Positions 1 to 7,385 of a stretch of DNA of 8,762 nt are shown here, in pieces. Numbering within the stretch: position 1 is the stretch's first letter; the number at the start of each line of letters is the position of its first letter. This DNA is from Saprospiraceae bacterium (GTDB lineage: Bacteria > Bacteroidota > Bacteroidia > Chitinophagales > Saprospiraceae). The stretch lies in assembly GCA_023300835.1 (NCBI GenBank), contig JALZVB010000017.1, positions 1 to 8,762 of the forward strand. Direction: 5' to 3'. The position numbers and the translations under genes were made by a program. A model generated the notes under the pieces. It was not told where the DNA came from. It did no database searches and saw only the letters and a list, made by a program, of their open reading frames with translations.

Positions 1-210
1 CAGAGCTAACTGTTTGCTGTTTTGTGAATATCTAATTTGACCATCTTCACGATACTTAAAATTAGAAGTTCCTTCATCGGGACTCGTACTACTTATGAGT
101 TGTCCCATAGTATCATACTGATAAGTCGTCTGTAGGTTTTGCGATAATGGTTGTGTACTATGGGTTAACCTTCCTAAATCGTCATAGAAATTAAGGCTGT
201 AATCATAATA
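1..210 (-). other. Start of YD (RHS) repeat array
   Basis: Residues about 557-626 contain at least three consecutive YD-type units: NFYDDLGRLTHSTQPL at 563-578, TTYQYDTMGQLISSTSPDEG at 584-603 and NFKYREDGQIRYSQNS at 606-621. The spacing of about 20 residues and the Y-D-x-x-G-x-L/I core are the hallmark of RHS and teneurin-type repeats, which build the wall of a hollow beta-cage in solved TcC and RHS structures. The array is cut by the left edge, so its length and any C-terminal effector cannot be seen. Confidence 0.85.
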
Positions 211-1878
211 GTTCTCTTTGTAATCAACACTAACTGTGCTTGTGTCAGTATCGTAATCCTCAAGGTTAGTTATTGATACCCTATAAAAACCATTAGGTAA
301 TCCTGAAGTAGCAGAAGCAGTAGAAGTAACTAGCTGTTCTGTAATTAAATCATAGACTTCAATTTGAATGAATCCAGGTTTGTTAATCGTAAAACCAGCA
401 GCACCTGTACCAGAAGAAACATGGATATCTACAAAACCTTGATCACCGATATTAACTCTGGAAGATCTAATAGTTCCCTCTGATCCACTTCGCGCTGCTG
501 CTAATACTTTTTGATCTGTATCTGTAAATACTACATTTTCATAACCTTGAATATCGCGGCTAACCGTTTTGAGTATATTATAATTATTACTGGAATAGTT
601 TGTGTCATTAAAAGCCACATTTCGTGTTAATTCTTGTCCAGCCTTCATGGTAAACGTATATCCATTTCTCCACTGGTCATCTAATTTATTTCCACCTATA
701 GTTTTTAAAGCAGTTCCTGGGTTGAGCTCGCTATAAATAGTTCTGGTAAAAGGATGACTCGTGACATCTTGAAGAGTTTCATTGTTATTATTATCACTAT
801 AATACCATCCTAGTGAAAGAGGACTATCACCAACTACAGAAGGGTTTTCTGGGGCATTTTCAAAGTCACTAGAAGTATATGGAGTGTTGTTTTGTTTAAG
901 AATAAAATTTTCTTTGTAAAGAAATGTCTCGCTATTGTATGCAGGAGAAGACAAGGATTGTAATGCTGGCCTTCCTTGTGAGTCATACATGGTTTGAGTC
1001 GCCCAAGTAGTATTGGTTTTAAAATCTAAAGAGAGCGATTGAACAGGTTTTCCTAGGCAATCGAAGTAAGATTTTGTTTTTCCAATTGGGTTCTCTTCAA
1101 TGTCGTAACTGATAACCTTTACAGTATTCCAAGGTTCTTCAGTTACGTTTCCTGTAGGGCAACCGTTATTGGAAACTTCTCCTGCGTTATTCGGGCATAA
1201 GTCATCACTATTGAGTACCCAATAACCATCGTGAGGAGGATTACAAGTTACAGAGAAAACGTTAGGGTCTCCTAGACCATCTCTATCAAAATCTCTATAC
1301 CAAGTATAGGTCTGAATAGCTGCTCCTCCGTTGTTAGGATCATCATAACAATCTGTATTATCTAACACATAGCCTTGACCTGACATTGACAGGCAAGATT
1401 CCACAAAAGTGTAGTAGTCTCCTTTGGTGTCTCCATCAGCATCTAGATACCATATTCTAGGATAAATTGTGTCATCATTATCGTTACAGTCGTCATTGGT
1501 TAAAGAGTATTGATTTCCCCCTTCTACGGAAGGGTCTGTACACGAGGAAATAGATAATGTTCCTGATCCATATCCGTCACCATCACCGTCTACATACCAA
1601 TTTAAAGCAGCTCCTACTTCGTCTGTAGAATCATCACAGTCATTGGCATTAGAAACAAAACCTGGTGTGCCAGGACATCTCATAGCAGAATTATTTGGAT
1701 CTCCAAGGCCGTCTCCGTCAGCATCTCTAAAAGATAAAACGAGTTCAGTACAGTCACCAGAGCCGTTTCCTGGATCAAGTCCTGTGTCAGGATCATCAAT
1801 CACTTGAGCAAAAACAGCGCTAGAGCTCAATAATAGTACTACGATGGTTAATATGAATTTGATATTAGTATTTTTCAT
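1..1878 (-). CDS. Secreted RHS/YD-repeat protein with DUF6443-like region, N-terminal 626 residues (runs off left edge)
   Basis: An open frame runs from ATG at 1878-1876 to the window edge with no stop, giving 626 residues. Residues 1-24 form a Sec signal peptide (KFILTIVVLLLSSSAVFA, then Gln25). Residues 51-240 hold four Cys/Asp-rich repeats of MopE or thrombospondin-3 type, such as DADGDGLGD at 52-60 and DGDGDGYG at 97-104, each followed by a Cys and a DC-D-D-like end. Residues about 250-550 resemble DUF6443, the usual N-terminal part of Bacteroidota RHS proteins (TVKVISYD at 252-259, FDCLGKPVQS at 272-281, MYDSQGRPALQS at 297-308). From about 557 YD repeats begin: FYDDLGRLTHST, TTYQYDTMGQLISST, FKYREDGQIRYSQNS. 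Family knowledge says these continue into an RHS core that can end in a variable effector, but that part is outside the window. The start lies 29 bp after the stop of the upstream giant gene, so the two are probably co-transcribed. No Shine-Dalgarno is seen; an A9 run precedes the ATG. The family call is firm; a toxin role is only inference. Confidence 0.93.
   Translation of the reverse strand, partial: MKNTNIKFILTIVVLLLSSSAVFAQVIDDPDTGLDPGNGSGDCTELVLSFRDADGDGLGDPNNSAMRCPGTPGFVSNANDCDDSTDEVGAALNWYVDGDGDGYGSGTLSISSCTDPSVEGGNQYSLTNDDCNDNDDTIYPRIWYLDADGDTKGDYYTFVESCLSMSGQGYVLDNTDCYDDPNNGGAAIQTYTWYRDFDRDGLGDPNVFSVTCNPPHDGYWVLNSDDLCPNNAGEVSNNGCPTGNVTEEPWNTVKVISYDIEENPIGKTKSYFDCLGKPVQSLSLDFKTNTTWATQTMYDSQGRPALQSLSSPAYNSETFLYKENFILKQNNTPYTSSDFENAPENPSVVGDSPLSLGWYYSDNNNNETLQDVTSHPFTRTIYSELNPGTALKTIGGNKLDDQWRNGYTFTMKAGQELTRNVAFNDTNYSSNNYNILKTVSRDIQGYENVVFTDTDQKVLAAARSGSEGTIRSSRVNIGDQGFVDIHVSSGTGAAGFTINKPGFIQIEVYDLITEQLVTSTASATSGLPNGFYRVSITNLEDYDTDTSTVSVDYKENYYDYSLNFYDDLGRLTHSTQPLSQNLQTTYQYDTMGQLISSTSPDEGTSNFKYREDGQIRYSQNSKQLAL
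1159..1728 (-). repeat. Four MopE/thrombospondin-3-like metal-binding protein repeats
   Basis: Residues 51-240 of the left-edge RHS protein contain four imperfect units of about 40-50 residues. They begin RDADGDGLGD (51-60), WYVDGDGDGYG (94-104), WYLDADGDTKGD (143-154) and WYRDFDRDGLGD (193-204). Each then has a Cys in its middle (68, 113, 162, 212) and an Asp/Asn-rich Cys end: NDCDD at 79-83, DDCNDND at 129-135, TDCYDD at 175-180, DDLCPNN at 225-231. The block closes with NNGCP at 237-241. The D-x-D-x-DG-x-GD loops are typical calcium-binding loops of secreted Bacteroidota proteins, and the paired Cys probably form disulfides. The third and fourth units are degenerate (DADGDTKGD lacks the second glycine loop; DFDRDGLGD has Arg inserted). 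The repeat is at protein level; the DNA units are diverged. Confidence 0.8.
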
Positions 1879-1907
1879 AACTAATTTTTTTTTGGTTGAA
1901 TTAGATA

Positions 1908-4900
1908 TTAATTTCTTCTGATAGTAGTTTCTCTTCCTCCACCAATAATTGGTGAACCTATTCCAGTGTCACGAGGCGGACAACCTTCTTCATTAAAATA
2001 ACTTCCTGACCATTCTCTAGTAACACCATTATCCATATTTCTAATAACTACTTTATAGAAAGTATTTTTACATGGCTCCAATATTAATGGAAGACATAAA
2101 TCCGTAGTCCAAGGCCCTAGAGTTAAGTTATTTGGAGAAGGCCCTTGAGCCCATCGATACTGCATATTAGGAGTAGGTTGGCCAACAGGAGCAATTGCTG
2201 CAGGAACACAAGCATTAATACCACTTCCTATTAAATCCTGAATAGTTACAGGGTTCCATGGTGCAGCTGGTGGCGGTATTGTTGTGTCAGATTTATACCT
2301 ATAATCCATTTCTTTCACAAGTTTGAATCCTCCTTCAATAGAGCCATTATCTACCACTTCATTATAAACCCTTACTAATCTACCTGCATCATCATACTCA
2401 TATTTAGTAGCTAGGTTGTTTGCTCCTAAAATATAAGTAAGTTCATCTGACTCGTTATACACATAACTAGTCGAACTAGATGCCATAGGATGTAATCTAA
2501 AGTCATCGAAGTAAATAGTTCCGCTAGCAGATCTGACATACACCTCTTTCTTCTCGCTCAAATCAAAATAGTGGTTCAATTGAACCCAATCACCCGCTGG
2601 AATAATTTCTCCATTGAATTGTTGCAGACCTAGACCTTCTATATATATTCTGGCATTATTATAATTATCTCTACTTGCCCAAACAGATACTTTAAATTTC
2701 TTACTAGTCTGTCCTTCCTTTAATCTTGGAATAGGATCACATCTAAAATTTTTACTTCCTGATATTTCTGAATATTGTCCTGTATGCGCTCGCGTATTGG
2801 TATAATTCCAAACACTTACATGTCCTCCGGTCCATCCATTAGATTGATCTTCTGCTCCAGAATAGAACTGTTCTGTATAAGCTGCATTACTTGTAGCTGT
2901 TACTTTTTCATGGTTCTTATCTGTTTTTGTAGAAGCATAGTTTCCATTAATATCTTTTACCTCTAAAGGCATAGAGTAATGGTTGTACGTAGTAATATGA
3001 GAGACCTCTTTCCAGTCTGAAGAAGATGGATGACTGCTTGTGTACTCTACCAATCCATTACCAATGCTTACATAACCGCCAAGACCCCAATTGAAATTAT
3101 CATATTCGCCTTGGTATTCCTTAGCTCCATTCCCTATTTTATAAGTCCCATCTGGGTTTAAATCACCATCCCATACATAAGTCTTATGCTTACGCCATAC
3201 CTTATAGATAGGATTTGTAACAACTGACTCATAAGAGCCATCCGTATTGAAATACCTCCAATCGTTATTCCAAGTCGTTATACCTGCCCCTGTTAACTTC
3301 CAATCATTACCAACTTTTATAAAAGACTTAGACATCGCTTGCTGAGTCAGCATATTCTTATTAGTAATATCATCCACTTTACTCCCCATACTAGGATAAA
3401 CGGTATAGGCAGGAATAGATTCTGATTTAAAAAGAGTACCACGACTGTCTTCAGAAATAATCTCATCAGATTGACCTGTGTCTGGATTGAACTGCGTAAA
3501 CTCAGACTCAAAAGTATAACCACCAGTAATACTTTTTGTAGACTTTAATAAGCCTGGATAAGTAATCCTACTTGAAGAGTTAATAATCCATTTATCGTCT
3601 AAACTAGCATCGTCAAAATTCACCTCTTTATAGGTCTGAAAAGACTGCCTAGTCATACCTAATTGATTAGGCGTTTGACCAGGAGCAAAGTACTCATTCT
3701 CTGTTCTTGACAATAACTGGCCCTTGGTATTATAAGAGCTTACAGAAAGTAACTGTCCTACAGAGGCTAAATTATCCTTTACGGTATAAGCAGCTATATT
3801 TACTCTTCTGTTATTGATAGGGTTTAAATCTTCAGGAGGTGCATTGACATTAATCTCATAGAAATCACCAAATTTTATCTCATTTTGAGATTTTGTCTTG
3901 ATAACATTAAAATGATATTCTGTCTTGCCTTGACTATTCCCACTAGTATCTGTAGACTCAACCGTTACATAATCATACATTGGTTTTGGCGCAGGCAATT
4001 CAGAGCTATAAGACATCTCTTTTTCTAACTCAGGAGCATAGGGTAAATAACTTACATAACCAACTCCGTCACCATTCTCACCATAACTATAGGTGGTTGC
4101 ATACTCTCTAACTCCATCAGTAACCGCAACTTTTGAAGCTCGTACTCCACCTTGCTTTACAGCTCGATTTTGAGAATCAAAATCAAGATTAAGTTCGGAA
4201 TAAATACCTCCACTGAGTTGTCCATATTGATGTAAGCTAATTTGTCCTAAATTATATAACCTAGAATATTCATTTCGTATAGGATGCTCAGCAGTATTAG
4301 TATAACTATTTGTTTCATCGCTGATAGATCCATTAAGAGACAATGTATACTCATCATTTCCTAAATCTTGAGTAATTGTTGCAAGCCCATTATATTCCGA
4401 ATAAAAAGTATAGCTACCATTATTACTATTTGGAATTGTCTGAGAAATTAGTTCTTTATAATCAATCTGATACTGAGTTCCAATTTCAAATTCAAAATCT
4501 CCTCCCGTAGAAATAACCATACTTCTACCATTTAATTGATGGTCATTGTCTACATTTATTCCTAAGTTGGTACAAGAATATTTTTTCCCTGGCACATTAG
4601 TGAATTCGGCTTTGTGCTCGATGCTACTCTTAATTAAATGTTCTTCATAATCAACTTGAATCTTTCCTCCTTCAGGTGTTTGTATCTCTCTCAAAGACCA
4701 TGACTTAGGGTCGTACTTAGAATATCCCCATGGATCTTTGTCTTTGATCCTAAAAGTATGATTGCTTGTGTAATAATCAAATTTATAAGGAGGAATAACG
4801 TTTGTGTCATCTTTACCTTTGAAAAGCACTTCTTTTAATTCTCGTTTAGATCCTGCATTGTAACTCACTTGCTGGTTCAATTCAACTGTCTTTAAACTCG

Positions 4901-7385
4901 ATAAAGAACTATAAGGTGTTAAATCAGATTCTGTAATCACATTGCCTTCTGCATTATAATAAGAGGTAATTGATGACTTTGCAGAGTTATTATACCCTAA
5001 TACTAATGATGTTGAAGATTGATTGTTGCCAAATAAGTCAACATTGTTTAGCTCATCATTTTTATATAAAATCACTTTACTAAGATGTAGCTTTTTCTGA
5101 TCAGGTATTGTAAATCTAGAAAGAAAATCTGACTCAGATTGTTGTAATCCATCTATGTGCGATACTGAATTATATGACCACCCAGGCTGCAAAAGCTGGT
5201 CTTTTTCTTTTACAAATACGGCTGTATGCGTTCTTGTTTTTATGGTATTGAGATAATACAACTCTTTTCTACCATTGACCTTACTTTTAATACTGGTATC
5301 ATCTGAGCTAATGAAGTAATCTTCTTTAACTGGAGATTTCCAAACCCAAGAATCTGACCATTTTCCATAACTAAAACTAGTCCAATATCCATAATCCCCC
5401 TCATTTGCAATACCATCATTATTCACATCTACAAAATCAGGTCCGGTCACAGCCGTAAGAAGCCAATGTGTCGCATAGGCCCCTAATTGTCTTTTTTCAA
5501 AATAAGATTCATCTTCATCTTTGGCATTTCCGTTATTGTGCTTAATAGCTCCTAATGTTCTGGTAATAGTTTCATGATTATAAACAGGTAGTGAATAATG
5601 ATATGTTTTACCATCAGCAGCTGTTACTTTAAACGCACCTATACCATCTTGTGGAAGACCTGTCCTATCTAAAGCCATACCGTCTACATTTGGTTTAAGG
5701 TAGCCTTCCCATCTGATTGTATTATAATTATCTGAAATCTCAGCATTGGTATAATACTCAATATGATTTGGAACTTTTCTTCTAGGTTTATGAGTAGGTT
5801 CAACACCGCCAACATAATAATTTAAAATATTATCGAAATTAAGGCTAGAAGAAAAATTAGCCGAGGTCACATCCAAGTAAGTGCTTATTTCATTGCGCAT
5901 ATAAAAATCTGGTTGCTGAGTAAACTTGGTACGACCAGGAAAGGAAGCATTGGTCCCATTCACCAAATAATTAGTAGTATATTGATTATCACCTGAATCT
6001 TTAAACTGTTTATCACTTAAACCAAAAAGAGCTCCATTATCAAAAACTGGAGAAGACATACTCCCTGACAATCCTTGTGCCTGGACGTTATAATTATCAT
6101 AACTCGGAAATGTCAAATTATTAGCCGTTAAATCTACACTATCTCCAAAACTATCATTATCCAACGGAATTGAATATATATCCATAAAAGCTTCTCTTGA
6201 TTCTATTAGAGAAATTTCACACTCGCATCTGAAATATTGCGCTATAACGATTCTTTCAATAGCTTCCTCATGAAGCAATGCTTCATTATAATCAGATGTA
6301 ATTAAATCCTCGCATCTGTCATCATCCTGCCAACTTCCACCTTGCTTTGTACATTTCACTATCCATCTAGGTGTATCTGTTAAAGGTTGATTGAAATAAA
6401 TAGGCCCAGAGACTAAATTTTCGTCGGCTTTATCTAATGAATAACGAATTTCTTGTTTTGAAAACGAACCACTAAATATTCCAATAGGCGTTGGCACAAC
6501 AATAGGTATAGTAAAGCCAGTTGATTTTTGAGTATAATCCCCCATACTTACAGAATTAGAAAAGGAAACATCAATCCCTACTCCTGCGCCAGCGCTACCA
6601 CTTATCCTAGTGCTATTTGAAGAAAAATCTATACCTAAAGATGAGTTAGAACCTCTATCTCTAAACCCTGCTGAATAAGTTCCCGAAGTAGATGCTCCAA
6701 TTGAAAAACCTGTTCCATTTGTATTGGTATACCCGCCATTTATACCTATACTACTGCCGCTTCCATTTGAAGAAACACTCATGCCCAAACTAAGCCCGTT
6801 AGCAAACCTCCCGCCTATGCCCGCAGAACCGCCATTAGTTCCTAGTGATACGTTAGCTCCTATCTGACCATCACCTACAGCAACACCTATGCCTACACTT
6901 ACCGATCCTCCTAAAGATCTGTTACTTCCCCATGAAAGACCAGCTCCAACAGATAGTCCTCCATTAGAGTAACCAACAGAGGCAGAGTAAAATGTTTGTG
7001 TCCCTCCGGCATCATAAAAATATTCTGTCAACAAATTATTGTTATAATCATCCGGATAACCGTTTACATTTCTATTAATAGCTCCTGGATTTAGGTTCCA
7101 TCCCAATCCTGCCCAAGAGGCTTCTTGATCCATAGCTATACCTGCGTGGTATGAAAGTGCTATAGGGTAGCCTCCTTCTGGAGAAGGGACATTCATTAAC
7201 GGTAACACATAAGTAAAATCTCCTGTTGCCAAGTTAACCATATCGGTAGCATCAATAGGCTCAAAACTTGCAGCTTCAGGAGAGTTAGGAGCATTACTTT
7301 GAGCAAAAGATATTAGTCCCACAAATAATACTACAATAGTAATTACTGCTTTTTTTGTTAAGAATTTTGTCATCAAAAATTTCAT
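1908..7385 (-). CDS. Giant secreted RHS/SpvB-like protein with galactose-binding-like domain (1825 aa)
   Basis: Sec signal peptide at residues 1-28 (KKAVITIVVLFVGLISFA). Residues 47-110 carry the SpvB/RHS-type opening motif: ATGDFTYVLPLMNVPSPEGG, then PIALSYHAG (74-82) and GLGWNLNPGAINR (93-105). Residues 134-310 are a Gly/Ser/Asn-rich alternating segment; 345-389 carry four Cys. An EF-hand-like loop DVNNDGIANEGD lies at 653-664. Residues 1506-1636 resemble a galactose-binding beta-sandwich ending in IYFDDFRLHP, followed by a YD repeat (KYEYDDAGRLVRVYN, 1661-1675). The C-terminus (1725-1802) is a four-Cys module. Unlike classical RHS proteins, the middle has no regular YD array, and the C-terminus has no recognisable T9SS sorting domain. 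The ATG directly follows the TAG of the lipoprotein gene, implying translational coupling; Met5 is an alternative start with an equally good signal peptide. Probable role is an extracellular shell or adhesion protein acting with the RHS gene just downstream; biochemical function is unknown. Confidence 0.93.
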   Translation of the reverse strand: MKFLMTKFLTKKAVITIVVLFVGLISFAQSNAPNSPEAASFEPIDATDMVNLATGDFTYVLPLMNVPSPEGGYPIALSYHAGIAMDQEASWAGLGWNLNPGAINRNVNGYPDDYNNNLLTEYFYDAGGTQTFYSASVGYSNGGLSVGAGLSWGSNRSLGGSVSVGIGVAVGDGQIGANVSLGTNGGSAGIGGRFANGLSLGMSVSSNGSGSSIGINGGYTNTNGTGFSIGASTSGTYSAGFRDRGSNSSLGIDFSSNSTRISGSAGAGVGIDVSFSNSVSMGDYTQKSTGFTIPIVVPTPIGIFSGSFSKQEIRYSLDKADENLVSGPIYFNQPLTDTPRWIVKCTKQGGSWQDDDRCEDLITSDYNEALLHEEAIERIVIAQYFRCECEISLIESREAFMDIYSIPLDNDSFGDSVDLTANNLTFPSYDNYNVQAQGLSGSMSSPVFDNGALFGLSDKQFKDSGDNQYTTNYLVNGTNASFPGRTKFTQQPDFYMRNEISTYLDVTSANFSSSLNFDNILNYYVGGVEPTHKPRRKVPNHIEYYTNAEISDNYNTIRWEGYLKPNVDGMALDRTGLPQDGIGAFKVTAADGKTYHYSLPVYNHETITRTLGAIKHNNGNAKDEDESYFEKRQLGAYATHWLLTAVTGPDFVDVNNDGIANEGDYGYWTSFSYGKWSDSWVWKSPVKEDYFISSDDTSIKSKVNGRKELYYLNTIKTRTHTAVFVKEKDQLLQPGWSYNSVSHIDGLQQSESDFLSRFTIPDQKKLHLSKVILYKNDELNNVDLFGNNQSSTSLVLGYNNSAKSSITSYYNAEGNVITESDLTPYSSLSSLKTVELNQQVSYNAGSKRELKEVLFKGKDDTNVIPPYKFDYYTSNHTFRIKDKDPWGYSKYDPKSWSLREIQTPEGGKIQVDYEEHLIKSSIEHKAEFTNVPGKKYSCTNLGINVDNDHQLNGRSMVISTGGDFEFEIGTQYQIDYKELISQTIPNSNNGSYTFYSEYNGLATITQDLGNDEYTLSLNGSISDETNSYTNTAEHPIRNEYSRLYNLGQISLHQYGQLSGGIYSELNLDFDSQNRAVKQGGVRASKVAVTDGVREYATTYSYGENGDGVGYVSYLPYAPELEKEMSYSSELPAPKPMYDYVTVESTDTSGNSQGKTEYHFNVIKTKSQNEIKFGDFYEINVNAPPEDLNPINNRRVNIAAYTVKDNLASVGQLLSVSSYNTKGQLLSRTENEYFAPGQTPNQLGMTRQSFQTYKEVNFDDASLDDKWIINSSSRITYPGLLKSTKSITGGYTFESEFTQFNPDTGQSDEIISEDSRGTLFKSESIPAYTVYPSMGSKVDDITNKNMLTQQAMSKSFIKVGNDWKLTGAGITTWNNDWRYFNTDGSYESVVTNPIYKVWRKHKTYVWDGDLNPDGTYKIGNGAKEYQGEYDNFNWGLGGYVSIGNGLVEYTSSHPSSSDWKEVSHITTYNHYSMPLEVKDINGNYASTKTDKNHEKVTATSNAAYTEQFYSGAEDQSNGWTGGHVSVWNYTNTRAHTGQYSEISGSKNFRCDPIPRLKEGQTSKKFKVSVWASRDNYNNARIYIEGLGLQQFNGEIIPAGDWVQLNHYFDLSEKKEVYVRSASGTIYFDDFRLHPMASSSTSYVYNESDELTYILGANNLATKYEYDDAGRLVRVYNEVVDNGSIEGGFKLVKEMDYRYKSDTTIPPPAAPWNPVTIQDLIGSGINACVPAAIAPVGQPTPNMQYRWAQGPSPNNLTLGPWTTDLCLPLILEPCKNTFYKVVIRNMDNGVTREWSGSYFNEEGCPPRDTGIGSPIIGGGRETTIRRN
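1980..2213 (-). other. C-terminal four-Cys Ig-like module of the giant protein
   Basis: Residues 1725-1802 contain Cys1726, Cys1764, Cys1772 and Cys1802 and beta-strand-like text (MQYRWAQ, TDLCLPLI, TFYKVVIRNM, TREWSGSYF). The pattern of paired strands with a central Trp and Cys fits an Ig-like or fibronectin-like fold stabilised by disulfides. It follows a Pro-rich linker (TIPPPAAPWNP, 1701-1712). The tail after it, about 23 residues, is Gly-rich with a basic end (ETTIRRN). There is no match by eye to a T9SS type A or B sorting domain. Assignment is tentative. Confidence 0.4.
2478..2870 (-). other. Galactose-binding-like beta-sandwich domain of the giant protein
   Basis: Residues 1506-1636 run from EQFYSGAEDQSNGW through WASRDNYNNARIYIEG and GDWVQLNHYFDLSEKKEVYV to GTIYFDDFRLHPM. 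The final D-D-F/V-R-hydrophobic strand, the W-x-x-hydrophobic central strand and the following TSYVYNESDELTYIL are typical of carbohydrate-binding or jelly-roll domains embedded in RHS-type proteins just before the last YD repeats. The sugar or ligand cannot be read from the sequence. Confidence 0.6.
5394..5429 (-). other. EF-hand-like calcium loop in the giant protein
   Basis: Residues 653-664 read DVNNDGIANEGD, with acidic or amide side chains at loop positions 1, 3, 5 and 12, Gly at 6 and Ile at 8, fitting a 12-residue EF-hand/dockerin-type calcium loop except for Asp rather than Glu at 12. It sits between TAVTGPDFV and YGYWTSFSYGKW, a stretch that recurs in this Bacteroidota protein type, so it probably stabilises the shell rather than sensing calcium. 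Confidence 0.55.
6219..6353 (-). other. Four-Cys, acidic helix insertion in the giant protein
   Basis: Residues 345-389 contain Cys345, Cys358, Cys387 and Cys389 flanking an acidic, probably helical stretch (TSDYNEALLHEEAIERIV, 363-380). It interrupts an otherwise beta-rich, Cys-free region between the Gly-rich segment and the RHS-like body. The Cys spacing (C-x12-C-x28-C-x-C) could give two disulfides in the oxidising periplasm or outside the cell, or a small metal site. I do not recognise it as a named domain. Confidence 0.55.
6456..6986 (-). other. Gly/Ser/Asn-rich alternating beta-like segment of the giant protein
   Basis: Residues 134-310 are dominated by Gly, Ser and Asn, with hydrophobic residues alternating with small ones (for example GLSVGAGLSWG, GSVSVGIGVAVG, GANVSLGTNGG, GLSLGMSVSSNG, GTGFSIGASTSG). 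Cys is absent and charged residues are scarce. The pattern suggests a run of 8-12 residue beta-strands joined by short Gly/Asn/Ser turns. It could be a beta-solenoid, a beta-hairpin stack or a membrane-interacting hairpin sheet. Strand pattern is seen in the sequence; the fold is inference. The DNA shows no exact tandem repeat, so this is old, diverged low complexity. Confidence 0.75.
7056..7247 (-). other. SpvB/RHS-type N-terminal motif of the giant protein
   Basis: Residues 47-110 hold a three-part signature: a TGDFTYVLPL strand, a Pro/Gly turn (NVPSPEGGYP), then ALSYHAGIAMDQEASWAGLG running into GWNLNPGAINR. It matches the pattern of SpvB and TcB-like proteins and of many RHS proteins, where a plus-strand peptide of the form P-L-S-Y-x-S-G ... 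G-x-G-W-x-L ... I-x-R opens the cage. The Bacteroidota version has His at the Ser position. The match is by eye to the family pattern. Confidence 0.7.

Noticed and set aside
1908..2000. T9SS type A sorting domain at the end of the giant protein
   Set aside because: The usual G-x-Y strand followed by a basic end after a short beta-domain is missing; the last residues are Gly-rich and lack that pattern.
2775..2966. Plus-strand open frame of 63 codons
   Set aside because: It lies fully inside the 1825-aa gene on the other strand, has unusual Cys/Ile-rich text and no family signs; it is a shadow frame.
6456..6986. Tandem DNA repeat in the Gly-rich tract
   Set aside because: The protein text is repetitive, but no exact or near-exact DNA unit recurs in order.
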